Assembly: GCF_023278565.1 (NCBI RefSeq)
Contig: NC_064678.1
Coordinates: 1,240,001 to 1,304,000, forward strand
Origin: Colletotrichum lupini
Lineage: Eukaryota > Ascomycota > Sordariomycetes > Glomerellales > Glomerellaceae
Length of the DNA: 64,000 bases
Direction of reading: 5' to 3'
Below the pieces are notes generated by a model. It was not told the DNA's origin. It did not search any database and saw nothing but the letters and a program-made list of their open reading frames with translations. Positions 61,126-64,000 of this stretch are shown in pieces; the first letter of the stretch is position 1, and each line of letters begins with the position of its first letter. Made by a program: the position numbers and the translations under genes.

Positions 61126-61890
61126 GATCTACTAGGTACAGTATGTGCGTATTGCCCGCGGTACAGATCGTTATCGGTTCTGTAAATCAGACGCTAGGAT
61201 AGCTGATGATGGTCGTCTCGAGCAATGGAAGGTTTCGAGAGTATTACGTTCGTTATCGCAAACTACTCGGCGACTTGTCTCGGAGCTTTTTGCTTGCAAC
61301 TGAATACTTCGTTGAGGCGCGGTGACCGCTCTGTCAGTGCCATTTCAGTGCGGTAAATGATGGCGGCAGACATCTAATTTGACTATGAATTCTCTATCCC
61401 ACCTGAGCCGGGGGCAAGTCCACCCCAGGCCGCCCACATTGGGCTTCTGTCGTGCATAAAGCCTTGGAATCGTCGGTCACCGCGCGACCCCACTCGACTA
61501 GGTCCAGAGGAGGAAAATTATCCCGCCTCATCCCACCGGCACGCTAGGCCGAAACCCCCCTTGATTATCACTGTTGGCCGAGTTGGATGCCGAGTGGGCG
61601 CCGCCGCAGCAAAATTGCGCCGACGGAAAGGGAGAGAGAAAGTGAGAAAAATAGAGCAGCCTTGTGGTCGGAGGCCGTGGCGAGCGTGGCCTTGTGCCGT
61701 GGTATGGCCAGCATGTTCGTGATGTTTGTCGAGGCGCTGCATAGTATAGTCTGTATGGAATTGCGTACTGAGTAGTATAGTCAGGTTGTAAAGAGCCTTT
61801 ACGTCATAGCAAATCGAACGCTACTAGTGTACCAAATTTTTTAGTCATATTTTTCGTCTATTCTTTTTTCCCATTGAATGCCATGCCGAC
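61126..61890. other. Upstream region of the split DUF1772 gene
   Basis: About 0.77 kb of normal composition between two minus-strand coding remnants. It presumably contained the DUF1772 gene promoter. Short open frames on both strands (61518-61775) overlap and show no domain. Confidence 0.45.
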
Positions 61891-62162
61891 CTAGCCAGAA
61901 CCTGGAAAAACATTCGTATCCTTCAACGGATCGAGAACAAATGGCTTCACGTTCTCTATAAACTCCTTGTCGGTCTCAGACCCCCGTAAACACCAACACC
62001 AAATCGCCATACCCAAACACCGATCCCAGGAGAGCAAGGGGACAAGTGCCTTGTTGTCCATCGTGAGGCTCGCCTTTTCGCACATTTTGCTAATCATTAG
62101 CACTTCTTCGTCGCCGGTATTCGCGTCGAGCAGCGCGGGATCCGTCGGCACCATGCCATACC
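61891..62162 (-). pseudogene. 3' fragment of an unrecognised gene, cut by a copia LTR
   Basis: An open frame on the minus strand runs from the LTR edge (62162) to a stop at 61891, about 89 codons, with balanced composition and segments such as KMCEKASLTMDNKALVPLLS and IWCWCLRGSETDKEF. An internal Met lies 3 codons from the LTR edge. I do not recognise the family. The abrupt start at an LTR suggests the last exon of a gene whose 5' part lies beyond the second copia element, outside the window. It could also be chance, but its length and codon composition argue against that. Confidence 0.45.
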
Positions 62163-62364
62163 TATCGGATTAGAAGTCTAATTCGACCGCGGCATATAGC
62201 CGACTGCGCAGGGGCCAATTAGGGGCCCTATTTACGATTATCATAGCTAGCCTAACCTACGGTTAGAACCTCCTTTTTATACCTACGTAGATATTTATAT
62301 AATTTAATTAATCTCTTTATTAACTACGGTTCGAACTAACTACCCTATAATAAAAATACTAATA
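62163..62364 (+). repeat. 5' LTR of copia element 2
   Basis: 202 bp beginning TATCGGATTAGAAGTC, where the ancestral TG start is probably changed to TA by RIP. It is identical in length to both LTRs of copia element 1. Confidence 0.92.
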
Positions 62365-64000
62365 CTAATTAATAATTAAATTCTATTATTATAAATTAAT
62401 AAAATATCTTATTATATAAAAAAAAATAACCTCTTAATACTATATAGGATAAGAGATTTATATTAATTAACCTTATAAAAATAAATAAAAAGGGGCGATC
62501 CTTAAATACCGTACGAAATTAAATAATTATAGCCCTTTATTACTTATAAAAAGTCGATATTTATTACGTTAAACTACGTTAATTAATAGAACTACTTAAG
62601 TAATTAGTTTTTTACTATTATTTTAAGTAGCTTTTTTATTAAATAACTTTTTTATAGCCGGCCTATAATTAGAAATTAACTAGTTAAATCGGTAAAAAGA
62701 AATACTTATAAAGTAACTACTTATTTAATTAATTAGTACGACGGACGAGCTTATTAATATAATATAAAAAAGTACTATATAATTAAAAAAAGGGATTTCT
62801 AAACGTAAATATTCTTAATAAGCGTAATAAGAACTTATATAAGAGTTATAAAACTAAGAGATCTATAGTATATAAAAAAGTCTATTATTATAAAGATTTT
62901 ATAAATACGACCTTAAGCTTATAATCTAAATAATCTTTTTATAACCCCCTTAACTACTCCCTAAATATTATTTAAAAATATAATATAAAAAACGGTTTAA
63001 CGAGGGAGGAGGGGATTTAAAAGTCTTAATAATATTAAATTAAGAATATTATAGATTTTAAAAATTAACTTAAAAAGAAGTAGCTACTCTAAAGTAATTT
63101 TACGACCTCCCGCTATAGTTATTATTAACTTAAAAAAAGGCTAAAAAAACGAGGATTTAAAAGAAAAAAAAAGAATTTTTTAAAGTATTATTAAAAGGCT
63201 TCTTTTTATACTAACTCTTAGTATAAAATTACTAATTTTAAAAAATTAACTAAGTAATAAAAAGGATCGTTAGTAAGTAATAAGTACTTAACTATAATTA
63301 AGTTATAAAAAAAACTATTTAAAAAATATAAAATAGGGTATTAAGAAGCTATAAAAGAAAAGATTTTTAAAATATCTACTCTTATTAAATACGAGTAATA
63401 AGTAAGTATTTTTAATAAGTCCTTAACGTTTATAATTTTATAAAAAAAAAGGCTTAACTTTACTAACCGTACTTAATAATTTATATAGCTCCTTTACGAG
63501 CTACTTAGTATTTATTTTTAACTATTTTTATAAAATACTACTTTAAAAAAGATAAGTTAAAAAAAAAAGCTATTTAAAAATTATAGAGAGTACGAGGCTT
63601 AGAAAGTTAAAAATATATAGAATAGTAAAGAATTAGTAACTAATAAAGATCCCGAAACTAATTATTATACTTTCTTATAATAATATAAACGTTTATTATT
63701 ATTATTATTAAAAAGAACTATTAAAACCTACCTTTTTATACTAAATAAAAAGGAAGATCTTAGTAAGTATAATAGCTAGTAATTTAAAAAGGTAATAGTA
63801 ATTATTAAAAATAATAAAAACGAGAATAGTAATAAAATAGTAAGAAGAAATAGGAATCTCCTAGACTTTAATAAATTCGTTAAGTAATAAAAGTACGGAT
63901 TTATTATGGCTAGTACGTAGATTAAATATATCCTTATTAAAATTAAATACGCTAATAATTATTAATATAAATACGAGCTAAAGTATAACTCTTAATAAGT
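62163..64000 (+). mobile_element. Ty1/copia element 2, partial (5' LTR and leading internal part), RIP-mutated
   Basis: Starts with a 202-bp LTR (62163-62364) that is the inverted equivalent of the 60359-60560 LTR, followed by internal sequence matching copia element 1 in reverse. It continues past the window end. A possible target duplication copy is ATACC at 62158-62162; its partner is not in the window. CpA/TpG are nearly absent and stops are dense, so the gag region here is inactive. Confidence 0.88.

Noticed and set aside
1..64000. CRISPR array, operon-type regulation or bacterial elements
   Set aside because: Spliced eukaryotic genes and fungal transposons throughout; no regularly spaced short repeats.

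Overview
This window is genomic DNA from a filamentous ascomycete (Pezizomycotina, most likely a Sordariomycete). The evidence is short spliceosomal introns (GTAWGT donors, CTAAC/CTGAC-like branch sites), fungal gene families (ccr4, acrB, a 2EXR protein, a class 3 lipase), and a sharp split between GC-normal gene-bearing DNA and AT-rich blocks almost free of CpA/TpG. The AT-rich blocks carry the signature of repeat-induced point mutation (RIP).

Layout. 1-3.7 kb: ccr4 (minus). 3.7-13.0 kb: a RIP-mutated Fot1/pogo-like DNA transposon split by a complete 7.36-kb Ty3/gypsy chromovirus, with 210-bp LTRs and a TACTA target duplication. 13.0-22.8 kb: a long stretch with no gene I can support. 22.8-24.8 kb: a SAM-dependent methyltransferase (plus). 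25.0-27.7 kb: an 87-residue LYR-family (ETFRF1/LYRM5-like) protein on the minus strand. It is spread over four exons, including a 13-nt micro-exon and introns of 461, 667 and 1287 bp. 28.3-29.4 kb: a probable mitochondrial protein (plus), divergent from the LYR gene. 29.4-36.8 kb: a second long gene-free stretch. 36.8-39.7 kb: acrB (plus). 43.4-45.5 kb: class 3 lipase (plus). 46.4-48.5 kb: 2EXR protein (minus). 49.3 kb: tRNA-Asn(GUU).

From 50 kb on, transposons dominate. There is a second, uninterrupted copy of the same Fot-like element (50.2-52.1 kb), a full-length RIP-mutated Ty1/copia element (53.1-60.6 kb, 202-bp LTRs, GCTTG duplication), and the start of a second copia copy in the opposite orientation (62.2 kb to the window edge). 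The full-length copia element sits inside an exon of a DUF1772 (anthrone-oxygenase-like) gene. Removing the element and one GCTTG copy restores an open three-exon frame of 171 codons. A further truncated coding fragment abuts the second copia LTR.

The conserved genes (mRNA deadenylation, ubiquitin-network signalling, mitochondrial electron-transfer support, lipid hydrolysis) do not form an obvious pathway. The most notable points are the LYR gene's architecture, the copia-split DUF1772 gene, the nested transposon with its unoccupied paralogous site, and element ends that escaped RIP. I saw no clearly novel system beyond these.
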